DNA of 41,119 nucleotides from an uncultured Lentisphaerota bacterium (GTDB lineage: Bacteria; Verrucomicrobiota; Kiritimatiellia; CAIQIC01). Below are positions 1 to 8,076 of this stretch, piece after piece. The stretch covers positions 1 to 41,119 of the forward strand of contig CAISWQ010000008.1 of assembly GCA_903889245.1 (NCBI GenBank), written 5' to 3'. Every line of letters starts with the position of its first letter. The stretch's first letter is position 1. The notes below the pieces were generated by a model. That model was not told the DNA's origin, did not search any database, and saw only the letters and a list, made by a program, of their open reading frames with translations. The translations under genes were made by a program, and so were the position numbers.

Positions 1-116
1 GGCGGCGGAAACATTCCGCACTCGGCTTTAAAAGCCCCGTAGACTTCGAAACCCAATTCAGGTATCAACAAAACTAATCATGACCCCCGCGTGTCCATCA
101 ACCCGGGGCAACCTCA
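1..116 (+). mobile_element. Right end of an IS3-family insertion sequence (truncated by window edge)
   Basis: Frame 3 from base 3 encodes RRKHSALGFKSPVDFE and continues to a TAA at 75-77. This is the characteristic C-terminus of the IS3-family OrfB DDE transposase (pattern RRxHSALGxxSPxxFE). After the stop, bases 91-116 look like an IS3-type right terminal repeat: they contain GTGTCCATCAACCCGGGGCA and end in CTCA, whose complement begins TGAG and reads toward TGGACAC, as is usual for IS3-type left ends. The exact outer boundary is an estimate. The rest of the element lies outside the window, so its completeness cannot be judged. Confidence 0.75.
3..77 (+). CDS. IS3-family transposase OrfB, C-terminal 24 residues only
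   Basis: Partial coding region entering from the window edge. The 24 visible codons (RRKHSALGFK..., ending YQQN, stop TAA) match the tail of DDE transposases of the IS3 family, which cut and join IS ends via a circular intermediate. The catalytic DDE residues lie upstream outside the window, so activity cannot be assessed. Confidence 0.7.
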   Translation, partial: RRKHSALGFKSPVDFETQFRYQQN

Positions 117-327
117 ATCTTTCCCCGCTTCCGGTCTGTCCTGCAAAATCACGAAAAACAAAGATGGGATTGTGCTCGTGGAAATCGGTAAAGCCCAGGG
201 CCAACTGCGTTGGTTCTATCCGGTATATGTTGCAGAAGGCCGCAAAGCCAAACTGGTAGAATTGCGTGGCATCAGAAGGACTGCCCAGCAAGGCTTCCGT
301 TGGGTCAAACTGGTAAAGGATAGTTAA
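117..327 (+). pseudogene. C-terminal fragment of an IS-interrupted gene
   Basis: Immediately after the inferred IS end, an open frame of about 70 codons (SFPASGLSCKITKNKDG..., ending FRWVKLVKDS, TAA at 325-327) reads like a genuine protein tail with alternating beta-strand character. A GTG at 91 could serve as a start, but it lies inside the IS terminal repeat, so the simplest reading is that the IS split a gene and only this 3' part survives here. I do not recognise the family. The composition is less GC-rich than the rest of the window. A run of 11 cytosines follows shortly after, at 339-349. Confidence 0.45.
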
Positions 328-711
328 CGCCCCCATTGCCCCCCCCCCCGACGCCAGCCGAGTTTTGCGAAGCAGGCAACTTGTGGTTGCCAACGCGCCA
401 AAATTTGGACCCATGATTTGAATGTGGAACACAGGAAGGCAGGAATAGCGAAGGCGCGAAGCAGATTTAACCGCGGAGGCACGCAGATCAACACAGGTTC
501 TCTCCATCGCATCAGTCGCGTTCATCAGCGTCTATCTGCGATTCCTTCTCCTTGGTGTTCTTGGCGTGAGACAATCCGAAGAAGATAAGCTGCAAAGGCG
601 CGCAGCAGAAGTATTAGACGCAGAAACACACTGATTCCCGCGGATCGGAAATCCGCACCATCAGCGTAAATATGCGTCTACACTTCAGGGGGCAGAGACA
701 TCTCCCGGCCC
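328..711. other. Intergenic region with degenerate repeat words
   Basis: No convincing gene. Bases about 468-560 and 600-690 hold scrambled copies of a repeat vocabulary I associate with PVC-group intergenic DNA: 'ttaaccgcggaggcacgcag', 'catcagcgtctatctgcgat', 'cttggtgttcttggcg', 'atcagcgtaaatatgcgtct'. A C11 tract lies at 339-349. Open frames on the minus strand here have no protein-like composition. Confidence 0.5.
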
Positions 712-1071
712 TCAGAACCGCGTGGCGGTGAACGTCCCGCTCTCGTTGATGGTGGGGCCACGTACTTCATAGGTGCCACTCATCGTATTGCCGTTCACCA
801 TCGCCTCGACGGTTTCGGTGATACCCCACGAGGGATCAATCTGCGCAGCCAGCGAGAGATGATCGCCATCCACGCTGCCAGTTACCGTCCCATCGTCCGC
901 CGTGCCACTGACAATCCCATTGGCATCCTGGCTCAAACTCAAAAGGGAAACCTCGCCATTGCTGGCTACAGCCCGCCATTTACCACTAACGTTCACGCTG
1001 GGCCCGGAATCACTTCCGCCGCACCCAGTCAACGCCACCGCGAATACCAACAGGCTCAGGAAGGCCTTCAT
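712..1071 (-). CDS. Small putative lipoprotein
   Basis: 119 residues. The N-terminus is a lipoprotein signal peptide: charged MK, hydrophobic FLSLLVFAVA, then the lipobox LTGC with the lipidated Cys at about residue 17, followed by a GGSDSG linker. The mature part is rich in short beta strands with Gly/Thr/Ser turns (SGKWRAVASNGE..., SGTADDGTVTGSVDGDHLSL, NTMSGTYEV), like a small beta-barrel or lipocalin-like domain of the kind found in many uncharacterised lipoproteins. The start is supported by AGAGGA about 6 nt upstream of the ATG. It lies 77 bp downstream of the hydrogenase protease gene on the same strand, with a TATATT box in between, so it is probably transcribed separately. Function unknown. 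Confidence 0.75.
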   Translation of the reverse strand: MKAFLSLLVFAVALTGCGGSDSGPSVNVSGKWRAVASNGEVSLLSLSQDANGIVSGTADDGTVTGSVDGDHLSLAAQIDPSWGITETVEAMVNGNTMSGTYEVRGPTINESGTFTATRF

Positions 1072-1148
1072 CTCTCATCCTCTCTTGTTTTGGGTTTGCA
1101 TGAACCGCGGCAATATAGCCCGCCTCATACCGCAAAGCCATTCTTTAG

Positions 1149-1643
1149 TCACTGCGTAGCCTGCAGCCACAGCTTGAGGAAAGCAAGGGCGGCGGCGAGG
1201 TTGGCGTGCGCGGCGGGGGTCATGGCGGCGGCGGGTTCCCAAGCGAGGCCGCGGATGGTCAGCAGCCAGACTTCGGGTTGCTTACTGTAGAGTTCGGCAC
1301 AGAGCGCGAGCACGCTCTCCGGCGCCATCGCGTGGGTCGAGAAGGCAATCGTCGCGTGCGCCTCCAGCCGCCGGAACACAAACGGTGCATCGCCCTCCGC
1401 CGTCGCGTCCACGAAGACGACCACGTCGTGCTCGGCGAGTGCGAGCGCGTCCTCGGCGTTGAGCTGGTAGTTGGAGTCGAAGTCGAGGCCGGAAATTTTT
1501 TCCATCGCCGCCCATTGTTCCAGCGCCTCGACGAGCGCGACGCCGAGGCCGTCATCCTGCCGGCCAAGATTGCCGTAGCCGTAGATCAGAATGCGCGACG
1601 ATTTATTTCCGGCGCTGGGAGATGAGCTTCCCGGTGGCGTCAT
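1149..1643 (-). CDS. hoxW: Hydrogenase maturation endopeptidase (HoxW/HycI-like)
   Basis: Nickel-dependent protease family that removes the C-terminal tail of the [NiFe] large subunit after metal insertion. The conserved opening RILIYGYGNLGRQDDGLG carries the first acidic metal ligand. FVDATAEG carries the second (Asp), and the His of FSTHAMAPE fits the third, as in HybD/HycI. The gene overlaps the 3' end of hoxH by about 40 bp, consistent with translational coupling, and its substrate is presumably the 24-residue HoxH tail. Start choice is uncertain: the ATG at 1641-1643 is used here, an in-frame ATG at 1677-1679 is possible, and neither has a strong ribosome site. Confidence 0.85.
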   Translation of the reverse strand: MTPPGSSSPSAGNKSSRILIYGYGNLGRQDDGLGVALVEALEQWAAMEKISGLDFDSNYQLNAEDALALAEHDVVVFVDATAEGDAPFVFRRLEAHATIAFSTHAMAPESVLALCAELYSKQPEVWLLTIRGLAWEPAAAMTPAAHANLAAALAFLKLWLQATQ

Positions 1644-3054
1644 AAAGCGAGACTTCGAGCGGCATCTGGCCGTAGGCATGGGTGGCGCAGCTCAAGCACG
1701 GGTCGTAGGCGCGGATGGCGACTTCAACCGCGTTCATCATCGGCTCGGTGATTTCCTTCTGGCCGGTCATCATCGCCTTGGCGACGCAATTGACCGCGCG
1801 GTTCATCGGCTCGTTGTTGTGCGTGGTGGAGACGATGAGGTTGGCCATCGTGATCAGGTCATCCTCGTTGACGCGGTAGTGGTGCATCAGTGTACCGCGC
1901 GGGGCCTCGATGACGCCGACGCCGACGGGCTGCCACTTGCCCTTGGTGACGAGGTCGGTGCCGGTGATGTCGGAATCGAGCAGCAGGTCGCGGATGACCT
2001 CGGCGGAGTGCAGAACCTCGATCAGGCGCGCCCAGTGCGTGTGCATGCACATGTTGTTGGGCTTGCCGCCGGTGACGGCCTTGAACGCCTCGAATTCCTT
2101 CTGGGCGAGCGGCGTCGGGATGAAGTCGGCGGTGTTCAGGCGTGCGAGCGGGCCGACGCGATACCAGCCCTTCTCCTTGCCGAGGATTTTGAGGAACGGG
2201 AACTTCATGTAGCTCCACGAACGCACTTCCTCGCGCAGATGCGAGAGGTAATCCTGATAGTCCACGTCGTTGAGGATCTTCTTGCCCGCGGCATCCACGG
2301 CACGGAGCACGCCGTGGTAGAGATCGAGCGCGCCATCCTTGCGGACGAGGCTCAAGTGGTTCGAGGGGAACTGTGAGAAACCGTCGATGAACGCCTTATT
2401 CTTTTTGTAATAGTCCTTGAAAAAGGCGAGCGCGCCCTGCGACCACGCGATCATCTTGTCGGCGTTGAGCGGCGCGCGGCCCTTGAGCAACGTGTCGCGT
2501 TCCTCGATGGTCAGGCTCTTGTTGACACCGCCGGGGATCGCGCCAGTGCCGTGGATTTTCTTGCCGGCGGTCGCGGCGATGACTTCCTGCCCGTACTTGC
2601 GCATCAGCACGGCCTGCGTCGCCAGTTCACGGTTGGCGAGCGCGACGCCAATGACGTTGCGCTGCTCCGGCGGCGCGTCGTAGCCGAACAGCAGGTCGGG
2701 CGAGGCGAGGTGGAAGAAGTGCAGCGTGTGCGACTGGAACATCTGGCCATAGTGCATCAGGCGGCGGATCTTCTCGGCGGTTGGCGTGAGGCCGTCGCCC
2801 GTGCCGGCGCCGGCGATCACATCCACGGCCTTCGCCGCCGCGAGATGATGGCTGACCGGGCAGATGCCGCAGAGGCGCTCAACGAGCACCGGGGCTTCCC
2901 AGTAGGGCCGGCCCTGCACGAAGCGCTCGAAGCCGCGGAACTCGACGATGTGCAGGCGGCTCTGCGCGACGTTGCCCTGGTCATCGAGATGGATCGTGAC
3001 CTTGCCGTGGCCCTCGACGCGCGTAACCGGTTCAATGACGATTTTCTTGCTCAT
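1603..3054 (-). CDS. hoxH: NAD-linked [NiFe] hydrogenase large subunit HoxH
   Basis: 483 residues, catalytic subunit carrying the Ni-Fe(CN)2CO site for reversible H2 oxidation. The L1 motif ERLCGICPVSHH (Cys62, Cys65) and the L2 motif DPCLSCATH (Cys453, Cys456, His459) supply the four cysteine ligands. The protein continues 24 residues beyond His459, the unprocessed tail cleaved by the endopeptidase, so this is the precursor form. The L1 sequence and the HoxF/U/Y gene order indicate the group 3d bidirectional NAD-coupled class rather than the F420- or methyl-viologen-type group 3 enzymes. The start has GGAG upstream and the gap to hoxY is 12 bp. No hypABCDEF accessory genes occur in the window. 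Confidence 0.95.
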   Translation of the reverse strand: MSKKIVIEPVTRVEGHGKVTIHLDDQGNVAQSRLHIVEFRGFERFVQGRPYWEAPVLVERLCGICPVSHHLAAAKAVDVIAGAGTGDGLTPTAEKIRRLMHYGQMFQSHTLHFFHLASPDLLFGYDAPPEQRNVIGVALANRELATQAVLMRKYGQEVIAATAGKKIHGTGAIPGGVNKSLTIEERDTLLKGRAPLNADKMIAWSQGALAFFKDYYKKNKAFIDGFSQFPSNHLSLVRKDGALDLYHGVLRAVDAAGKKILNDVDYQDYLSHLREEVRSWSYMKFPFLKILGKEKGWYRVGPLARLNTADFIPTPLAQKEFEAFKAVTGGKPNNMCMHTHWARLIEVLHSAEVIRDLLLDSDITGTDLVTKGKWQPVGVGVIEAPRGTLMHHYRVNEDDLITMANLIVSTTHNNEPMNRAVNCVAKAMMTGQKEITEPMMNAVEVAIRAYDPCLSCATHAYGQMPLEVSLYDATGKLISQRRK

Positions 3055-3066
3055 GGTCGGCTCCGT

Positions 3067-3618
3067 TCAGTCGAACTTGAAGGTAGTGTACGGCAGTTTC
3101 AGTTCCGCGCCAGTGACCAGCGCCACGAGCGCGTCCCAGATCAGGTCGGCGCGCGGCGGGCAGCCGGGCAGGAAAACATCAATCTTGACGATCTCGTGGC
3201 AGGGATAGACGCGGTTGAGGATCTTCGGAATATCGGGATCGTTCGGGATGATCTTCTGCGGGTTGCAGTCGGCGACGGTCGGTCCGTTGAGATAGGCCTC
3301 GTCGAGGCACTCCTTGAGCGGGATCGTGTTGCGCATCGAGGGCAGGCCGCCCATCATCGCGCACTCGCCGATGACGACCAGCGTCTTGCAGTGCTTGCGG
3401 AACTCGAGCAGCGTGTGGACGTTCTCGTCGTTGCAGCAACCGCCCTCGATGATGCCGATGTCGCACTCCTTGGTGAACGTCTTGATGTCGTCAATCGGCG
3501 ACTTGTTGAACTCGACGAGCTCGATCAGGTCGAGGATGCGCTCATCAATGTCGAGGATGCTCATGTGGCAGCCGAAGCAGCCGGCGAGCGAGGTGGTGGC
3601 GATGATTTTCTTGGCCAT
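3067..3618 (-). CDS. hoxY: [NiFe] hydrogenase small subunit HoxY
   Basis: 183 residues. Carries the proximal [4Fe-4S] cluster next to the active site and passes electrons to the HoxFU diaphorase. Cluster ligands visible are Cys14 and Cys17 (LAGCFGCHMS), Cys86 (GECAMMGG) and Cys153 (PGCPP), the pattern of short small subunits that lack medial and distal clusters and a Tat signal, so the enzyme is cytoplasmic. The start ATG follows GGAGCA. It sits between hoxU and hoxH with gaps of 14 and 12 bp. Confidence 0.94.
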   Translation of the reverse strand: MAKKIIATTSLAGCFGCHMSILDIDERILDLIELVEFNKSPIDDIKTFTKECDIGIIEGGCCNDENVHTLLEFRKHCKTLVVIGECAMMGGLPSMRNTIPLKECLDEAYLNGPTVADCNPQKIIPNDPDIPKILNRVYPCHEIVKIDVFLPGCPPRADLIWDALVALVTGAELKLPYTTFKFD

Positions 3619-3632
3619 GGTATTGCTCCGGG

Positions 3633-4328
3633 TCAGGCTTGGATGTCGCTGCCGATGGGTTGGCGGTCAAACTTGCGCTTGCCGATGGGCACATCGAACC
3701 CCTTTTCCTTCCGCAAAATCGCGCCGACGGGACACATGTCCATCGCCTCCTGCGCGAGCGCATCGCTGATATCGCGCGAGGTTTCGGGGTCAATATTGAT
3801 GACGACCTTGTCGCCGCGCTTGCCGAAGGCGAACAGCGCCTGGCCCTTGCCGTTGCGGATGCCGCGGATGCAGCGCTTGCACTGGATGCAGCGGTTGTGG
3901 TCCTTGACGAGCTTCGGGTGCCACGCCTCGACATCGCGCTTCGGGAACAGGTAGGGAAAATGCGGCACGGTGACGCGGTAGCGGTAGGCCAGGGCCTGCA
4001 GCTCGCAACTCCCGCTCTTCTCGCAGGACGGACAGAGGTGGTTGCCTTCCGCAAACAGAATCTCGATCACCGACTTGCGGAACTCCTCCAACTCCGGCGT
4101 GCTGGTCTGCACGGTCATGCCCTCGACTACCTTGGTCGTGCAGGCGGTCTGGCCGATGCCGTTGACGAGCACGGTGCAGATGCGGCACGAGCCCTTGGGC
4201 GGGATGCCAGGATAGTTGCACAGCGTCGGGATGTAGATGCCATTTTCCTTCGCGGCCTCGACCAGTTGCGCACCTTCCTCGGCGAGGCAGGTTTTCCCGT
4301 TGATCGTGAATTTGACAAAGCTGGCCAT
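3633..4328 (-). CDS. hoxU: Diaphorase iron-sulfur subunit HoxU
   Basis: 231 residues, homologous to the N-terminal part of complex I NuoG; wires electrons between HoxY and HoxF. An N-terminal [2Fe-2S] ferredoxin fold has Cys37, Cys48, Cys51 and Cys63. A His/Cys3 [4Fe-4S] motif follows (His97, Cys99, Cys102, Cys108), then a ferredoxin-type [4Fe-4S] site with CIQCKRC (147, 150, 153) and Cys199 in CPVGAI. The start was moved inward from longer in-frame possibilities to the ATG at 4326-4328 because AGGAGA lies about 8 nt upstream and the protein then begins MASFVKFTINGK, as expected. Gap to hoxF is 10 bp. Confidence 0.94.
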   Translation of the reverse strand: MASFVKFTINGKTCLAEEGAQLVEAAKENGIYIPTLCNYPGIPPKGSCRICTVLVNGIGQTACTTKVVEGMTVQTSTPELEEFRKSVIEILFAEGNHLCPSCEKSGSCELQALAYRYRVTVPHFPYLFPKRDVEAWHPKLVKDHNRCIQCKRCIRGIRNGKGQALFAFGKRGDKVVINIDPETSRDISDALAQEAMDMCPVGAILRKEKGFDVPIGKRKFDRQPIGSDIQA

Positions 4329-4338
4329 GTTGTTTCTC

Positions 4339-6129
4339 CTAAGCTGATGCCACCGCCGCCTCGTAGTCCTTGACCGCCGCCGCCAAGTCGAAGCCCGGCT
4401 CGAACCGTTCGTCACCCTTATAGAGCCGCGCGTCATAAAGCGGCCGGAAATTCCTGATCGTGGTGACGATCGGGTTCAGCGCCGTCTGGCCGAGGCCGCA
4501 ACGGTTGCGTTTCCTGATCGCCGCCCACGCCTGTAGGTTCGCCACATCCTGCGCCGAACCGTGGCCGGCGATGATGCGCTCCACCACAATCTGCGCCATG
4601 CCGGTCAGTGCGCGGCACGGCACGCACGAGCCGCACGACTCATCGCGGAAGAACTTGGTGAAGTTCAGCACCACGTCCTTGAGCAGATCGCGTTGCTGGC
4701 CAATGATGATGAGCGAGCCGCCGGTCGCCAGGTCCTCGTAGGCGAGTACGCGGCCGAACTCGGCGGGGCCGATACACGAGCCGGAGGGACCGCCGACCTG
4801 CACCGCCTGCGTCGCATGCGCGCCGGCCATCTTCAGGATGTCGTTGACCGAGAACCCCCACGCCACCTCATAGATGCCGGGCCGCTCGCAGTCGCCGGAG
4901 ACGCTCAAGACCTTCGTGCCCTTGGACTCCTCGGTGCCGAGCCGGTTGTACCACTCCGCGCCGTGGAGCAGCACTTTGACCACCGAGCACAGCGTCTCGA
5001 CGTTGTTGACCACGGTCGGCTTCTGCAGGTAGCCCTTCTCGACCGGGAACGGCGGGCGGTCGCGCGGTTCGCCGCGCTTGCCCTCGGCGGACTCGATCAG
5101 CGCCGATTCCTCGCCGCAGACGTAGGCGCCCGCGCCGAACTGGAGCTTGATATCGAAATGGAAGCCCGCCTTGCCGGCGATGATCGCGCCGAGCAGAGTC
5201 TTCTCGCGCATCTCCGCGAGCACATGCTCAAGGTAGGCGCGCAGGTAGCGATACTCGTTGCGCACATAGAGGATGCCGTGCCGCGCGCCGACCGCGTAAC
5301 CCGCGATCGCCATGCCCTCGAACACCAGTTGCGGGTGCTCCGTCAGAATGACGCGATCCTTGAACGTGCCCGGCTCGCCCTCGTCGGCGTTGCAGAAAAT
5401 ATATTTCACGTCGCCCGGCGCCTTGCGCGCGAACTCCCACTTCATGCCCGTCGGGAACCCCGCGCCGCCGCGCCCGCGCACGCTCGCCGCCTTGACCATC
5501 GCGATGATCTCGCCGGAGCTCATCGTCACCACCTTGCGCAACGCCGCGCCCGGCTGGTAGGCATCGAATACCATCACGCCGCGCCGCCGGATGTGGTTTT
5601 CCACCAACGCGCGCACGCGCGGATTCGCGTTCTCGCCGTCGCCGTATTTCTTCCCCTTGAGCTCCTCGAGCGTCTGGCCCGCGCGCATCCCCGCGACGAG
5701 TTCCTGCGCCCGCGCCGGCGTCAGCTTCGTGAACACCTGCCCGTTGATCAGCGCGGCTGGCTCCTGGTCGCTCATGCCGATGCACGCCGTGTGGAAGAGG
5801 CCGATGACGCCATCACGCGAGACCGCGCCGAACTGGCAGCCCGCCGCCGCCTCGAACGCCGCCTGCACCGCCGCGCGCCCGCAGAACTCGGCGACGACGC
5901 TGTCGTTGAGATAGACCGTGAACTTGCCGCGTGGCTCGCGCGCGAAGAAGTGGTAGAACGAGATCGTCTGCTCCACGTCCACCTGCGGGATGCCCAGCGC
6001 CTTGGCGATGTGCGCCGTCGTTTCGTGGGAGAGGCAACCGAGCTCATCCTGGATATCAATCAGGATGTCCATCAACCGCGTTTCATCGCCGCCGTACTTT
6101 TTGATGACTGCCGTGACGATCTTGTCCAT
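4339..6129 (-). CDS. hoxF: Diaphorase NADH-binding subunit HoxF (NuoE-NuoF fusion)
   Basis: 596 residues, FMN- and NAD(H)-binding subunit that exchanges electrons with the NAD pool. Residues 1-150 form a NuoE-like thioredoxin-fold domain, and residues 180-596 a NuoF-like domain with GRGGAGFP (219-226, FMN/NADH loop), NADEGEPGTF (247-256) and a C-terminal [4Fe-4S] site (ESCGSCVPC and a later NRCGLGQ). Only Cys83 and Cys116 of the usual four-cysteine NuoE [2Fe-2S] site are apparent, so that cluster is probably absent, as I recall for other fused HoxF proteins. The fused E-F form resembles the Ralstonia-type soluble hydrogenase (about 600 residues). First gene of the operon; GAGG precedes the ATG. 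Confidence 0.94.
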   Translation of the reverse strand: MDKIVTAVIKKYGGDETRLMDILIDIQDELGCLSHETTAHIAKALGIPQVDVEQTISFYHFFAREPRGKFTVYLNDSVVAEFCGRAAVQAAFEAAAGCQFGAVSRDGVIGLFHTACIGMSDQEPAALINGQVFTKLTPARAQELVAGMRAGQTLEELKGKKYGDGENANPRVRALVENHIRRRGVMVFDAYQPGAALRKVVTMSSGEIIAMVKAASVRGRGGAGFPTGMKWEFARKAPGDVKYIFCNADEGEPGTFKDRVILTEHPQLVFEGMAIAGYAVGARHGILYVRNEYRYLRAYLEHVLAEMREKTLLGAIIAGKAGFHFDIKLQFGAGAYVCGEESALIESAEGKRGEPRDRPPFPVEKGYLQKPTVVNNVETLCSVVKVLLHGAEWYNRLGTEESKGTKVLSVSGDCERPGIYEVAWGFSVNDILKMAGAHATQAVQVGGPSGSCIGPAEFGRVLAYEDLATGGSLIIIGQQRDLLKDVVLNFTKFFRDESCGSCVPCRALTGMAQIVVERIIAGHGSAQDVANLQAWAAIRKRNRCGLGQTALNPIVTTIRNFRPLYDARLYKGDERFEPGFDLAAAVKDYEAAVASA

Positions 6130-6170
6130 GCGCGCCTCGTTTGTCAGAGCCGGTTTTTGTAAACCCGCGT

Positions 6171-6199
6171 CTCATAAGGGCAGCCCCGCGCAAAGTCAA
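6171..6199 (-). promoter_or_regulatory. Sigma70-like promoter of the hox operon
   Basis: On the minus strand, TTGACT (plus 6194-6199) and TATGAG (plus 6171-6176) are separated by exactly 17 bp. Predicted transcription start is near 6164, giving a leader of about 35 nt before hoxF. The palindrome array at 6240-6351 begins about 40 bp upstream of the -35 box, where an activator or a nucleoid protein might bind. Confidence 0.6.
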
Positions 6200-6239
6200 T
6201 CGGATTGATGCACGGCGCGCGCGGCCGGCGCGACGCGGC

Positions 6240-6351
6240 TTTTCCAGGGATGGGAGCGCCGGCGGGCCGATTTTTCCAAGGATTGGAAAACCGGGCTGGA
6301 TTTCTTTCCCAGCCTTGGAAAATTCCCGCGAGTTTGTTCCAAACCTTGGAA
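6240..6351. repeat. Palindrome array A (4 units), between divergent hoxF and nmo
   Basis: Four near-palindromic units of the form TTTTCCAAGGATTGGAAAA, centred at about 6249 (right half degenerate), 6281, 6313 and 6344, so 32, 32 and 31 bp apart. The intervening 13-15 bp are unrelated in sequence. The array lies between the hox promoter and the divergent flavoenzyme gene. Confidence 0.85.
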
Positions 6352-6465
6352 ATACCGCGCCGGCCGCCGCCTAATGCCCCGACAAAACCCCGCCCGGCGC
6401 GCCGCGCGGGCCGCCAGGACGCCAAATGGCTGGCAGGAAAAAAAGTGCTGCGTAACCGGAAGCAA

Positions 6466-6496
6466 GGATAGCTATCCGGGAAAACTGGCCTATACT
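6466..6496 (+). promoter_or_regulatory. Palindrome GGATAGCTATCC and TATACT box before nmo
   Basis: A perfect 12-bp palindrome (6466-6477) is followed by TATACT (6491-6496), a good -10 box only 10 bp before the ATG at 6507. No clear -35 box lies at normal spacing and there is no Shine-Dalgarno sequence, so transcription may start at or just before the ATG (leaderless mRNA). The palindrome would sit over the -35/spacer region, a plausible operator. Confidence 0.35.
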
Positions 6497-6506
6497 CCGC
6501 GCGCCA

Positions 6507-7928
6507 ATGAAGTTTCCGGTCATCATTCAGGGTGGCATGGGCGCGGGCGTCTCGCACTGGGGCCTCGCCCGCGCGGTCGCCAAGCTAGGTCAGCTCGGCG
6601 TCGTCTCCGGCACGGCGCTCGATGCGATCCTCGCGCGGCGCTTGCAGGATGGCGATCCCGGCGGCCACATCCGCCGCGCGCTCGCCCATTTCCCGTGGCC
6701 CAAGATGGCGCAGCGGATTCTCGACGCGCACTTCATCCCCGGCGGCCGCCAAGCGGGCGCGCGCTACCAGAAGACGCGGATGCATGTGGTCGAGGGTGAA
6801 CACCTGACGCAGGAACTGTGCATCGCCGGCAACTTCGTCGAGATTTTTCTCGCGCGCGAGGGACACGGCGGCCCGGTCGGCATCAACTACCTTGAAAAAA
6901 TCCAGCTCCCGCATCTGCCCTCGCTCTATGGCGCGATGCTCGCCGGCGTCACGGTCGTCATCGTCGGCGCCGGCATCCCGCTCGAATTTCCCGCCGCGAT
7001 CGAGGCGCTCGCCAACCATCAGCCCGCGACCTACACGGTCCACATCGCGGACGGCCAGGGCGACGAGGCGACCTGCCAACTCACCTTCGACCCCGCGCAT
7101 TTTCTTGAAGCGCACGCGCTGCCGCCGCTGACGCGACCGCACTTTGTGCCGATCGTCTCCTCCAACGCGCTCGCGGCCATCCTCTGCAACCGGGTCATGG
7201 GCCCGCTGGATGGCTTCATCATCGAGGGGCCGCTCGCGGGCGGACACAATGCGCCGCCGCGCGGCCAGCTCAAGCTCACCGGCGACGGCCAGCCGATCTA
7301 CGGCCAGCGCGACGAGGTGGATCTGGAGGCGATGCGCGCGCTCGGCAAACCGTTCTGGCTCGCCGGCTCCTATGGCTCGCCCGAACGCGTCCGCGAGGCG
7401 CTCGCCGCCGGCGCGGCCGGCGTGCAGGTCGGCACGCCGTTCGCGCTCTGCGTCGAGTCCGGCATGACCGCGGACTTCCGCCACGCGCTGCTCCAGAAGG
7501 CGCTGATTGGCGACGCGAAAGTGTTCACCGACCCGCTCGCCTCGCCGACCGGCTTCCCGTTCAAGGTCGCCGCGCTCGCCGGCACGCTCTCCGAGCAGGA
7601 CATCTACGAAAGCCGCCGCCGCGTCTGCGACCTCGGCTTCCTGCGCACGCCCTATCGCCAGCCCGATGGCACCGTCGGCTACCGCTGCGCCGCCGAGCCC
7701 GAGGCCGCGTTCATCATGAAGGGCGGCAAACCCGCGGATGTCGCCGGCCGGAAATGTCTGTGCAACGCCCTGACCGCCAACATCGGCATGTCGCAGTCTT
7801 TCGCTGACGGCACGACCGAGCTGGCGCTGATCACACTCGGCGATGACTACACCAACATCGGCCGCTTCTGCGACACCACGCACCTGGACTTCTCCGCCGC
7901 CGACGTCGTCCGCATCCTGCTCGGCTGA
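6507..7928 (+). CDS. Nitronate monooxygenase-family FMN enzyme
   Basis: 473 residues, FMN-dependent TIM-barrel family (nitronate monooxygenase / 2-nitropropane dioxygenase, PF03060). Seen: N-terminal FPVIIQGGMGAGVSHWGLARAV (first flavin loop), GHGGPVGINYLEK with the His typical of the family, VTVVIVGAGIP, GPLAGGHN, and AGAAGVQVGTPFALCVESG (phosphate-binding loop). The protein is longer than ordinary nitronate monooxygenases (about 320-380), with a C-terminal extension carrying a CLCNALTANIGMSQ segment. Related flavoenzymes include PfaD/FabK-like enoyl reductases, so the substrate is open. It is divergent from hox and alone in its transcription unit. Downstream, a GC-rich imperfect hairpin and a T8 run near 7979-7986 could terminate it. 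Confidence 0.8.
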   Translation: MKFPVIIQGGMGAGVSHWGLARAVAKLGQLGVVSGTALDAILARRLQDGDPGGHIRRALAHFPWPKMAQRILDAHFIPGGRQAGARYQKTRMHVVEGEHLTQELCIAGNFVEIFLAREGHGGPVGINYLEKIQLPHLPSLYGAMLAGVTVVIVGAGIPLEFPAAIEALANHQPATYTVHIADGQGDEATCQLTFDPAHFLEAHALPPLTRPHFVPIVSSNALAAILCNRVMGPLDGFIIEGPLAGGHNAPPRGQLKLTGDGQPIYGQRDEVDLEAMRALGKPFWLAGSYGSPERVREALAAGAAGVQVGTPFALCVESGMTADFRHALLQKALIGDAKVFTDPLASPTGFPFKVAALAGTLSEQDIYESRRRVCDLGFLRTPYRQPDGTVGYRCAAEPEAAFIMKGGKPADVAGRKCLCNALTANIGMSQSFADGTTELALITLGDDYTNIGRFCDTTHLDFSAADVVRILLG

Positions 7929-7981
7929 TTCCCCCGTCACGACCCGGGCCTTTCCCCGGCCGCGAAAATGTCCCGGTCTTT

Positions 7982-8062
7982 TTTTCCAAGCCTTGGAAAA
8001 AATCCAATGAAAAGTTCCAACCCTTGGAAAAAACACCCTTCCCTTTTTCCAAGGCTTGGAAA
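7982..8062. repeat. Palindrome array B (3 units), between convergent nmo and hisS
   Basis: Units centred at 7991, 8022 and 8054, spacing 31 and 32 bp. The first and third are nearly perfect (TTTTCCAAGCCTTGGAAAA and TTTTCCAAGGCTTGGAAA), the middle one TTCCAACCCTTGGAA. Each is flanked by T and A runs. Because both neighbours end here, the array may also help terminate transcription. Confidence 0.85.
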
Positions 8063-8076
8063 TCCCTGGGGATTAT

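Noticed and set aside
58-525. A 155-codon minus-strand frame across the IS end
   Set aside because: It crosses the IS boundary and the C11 tract and has no family pattern; the plus-strand frame at 117-327 looks more protein-like.
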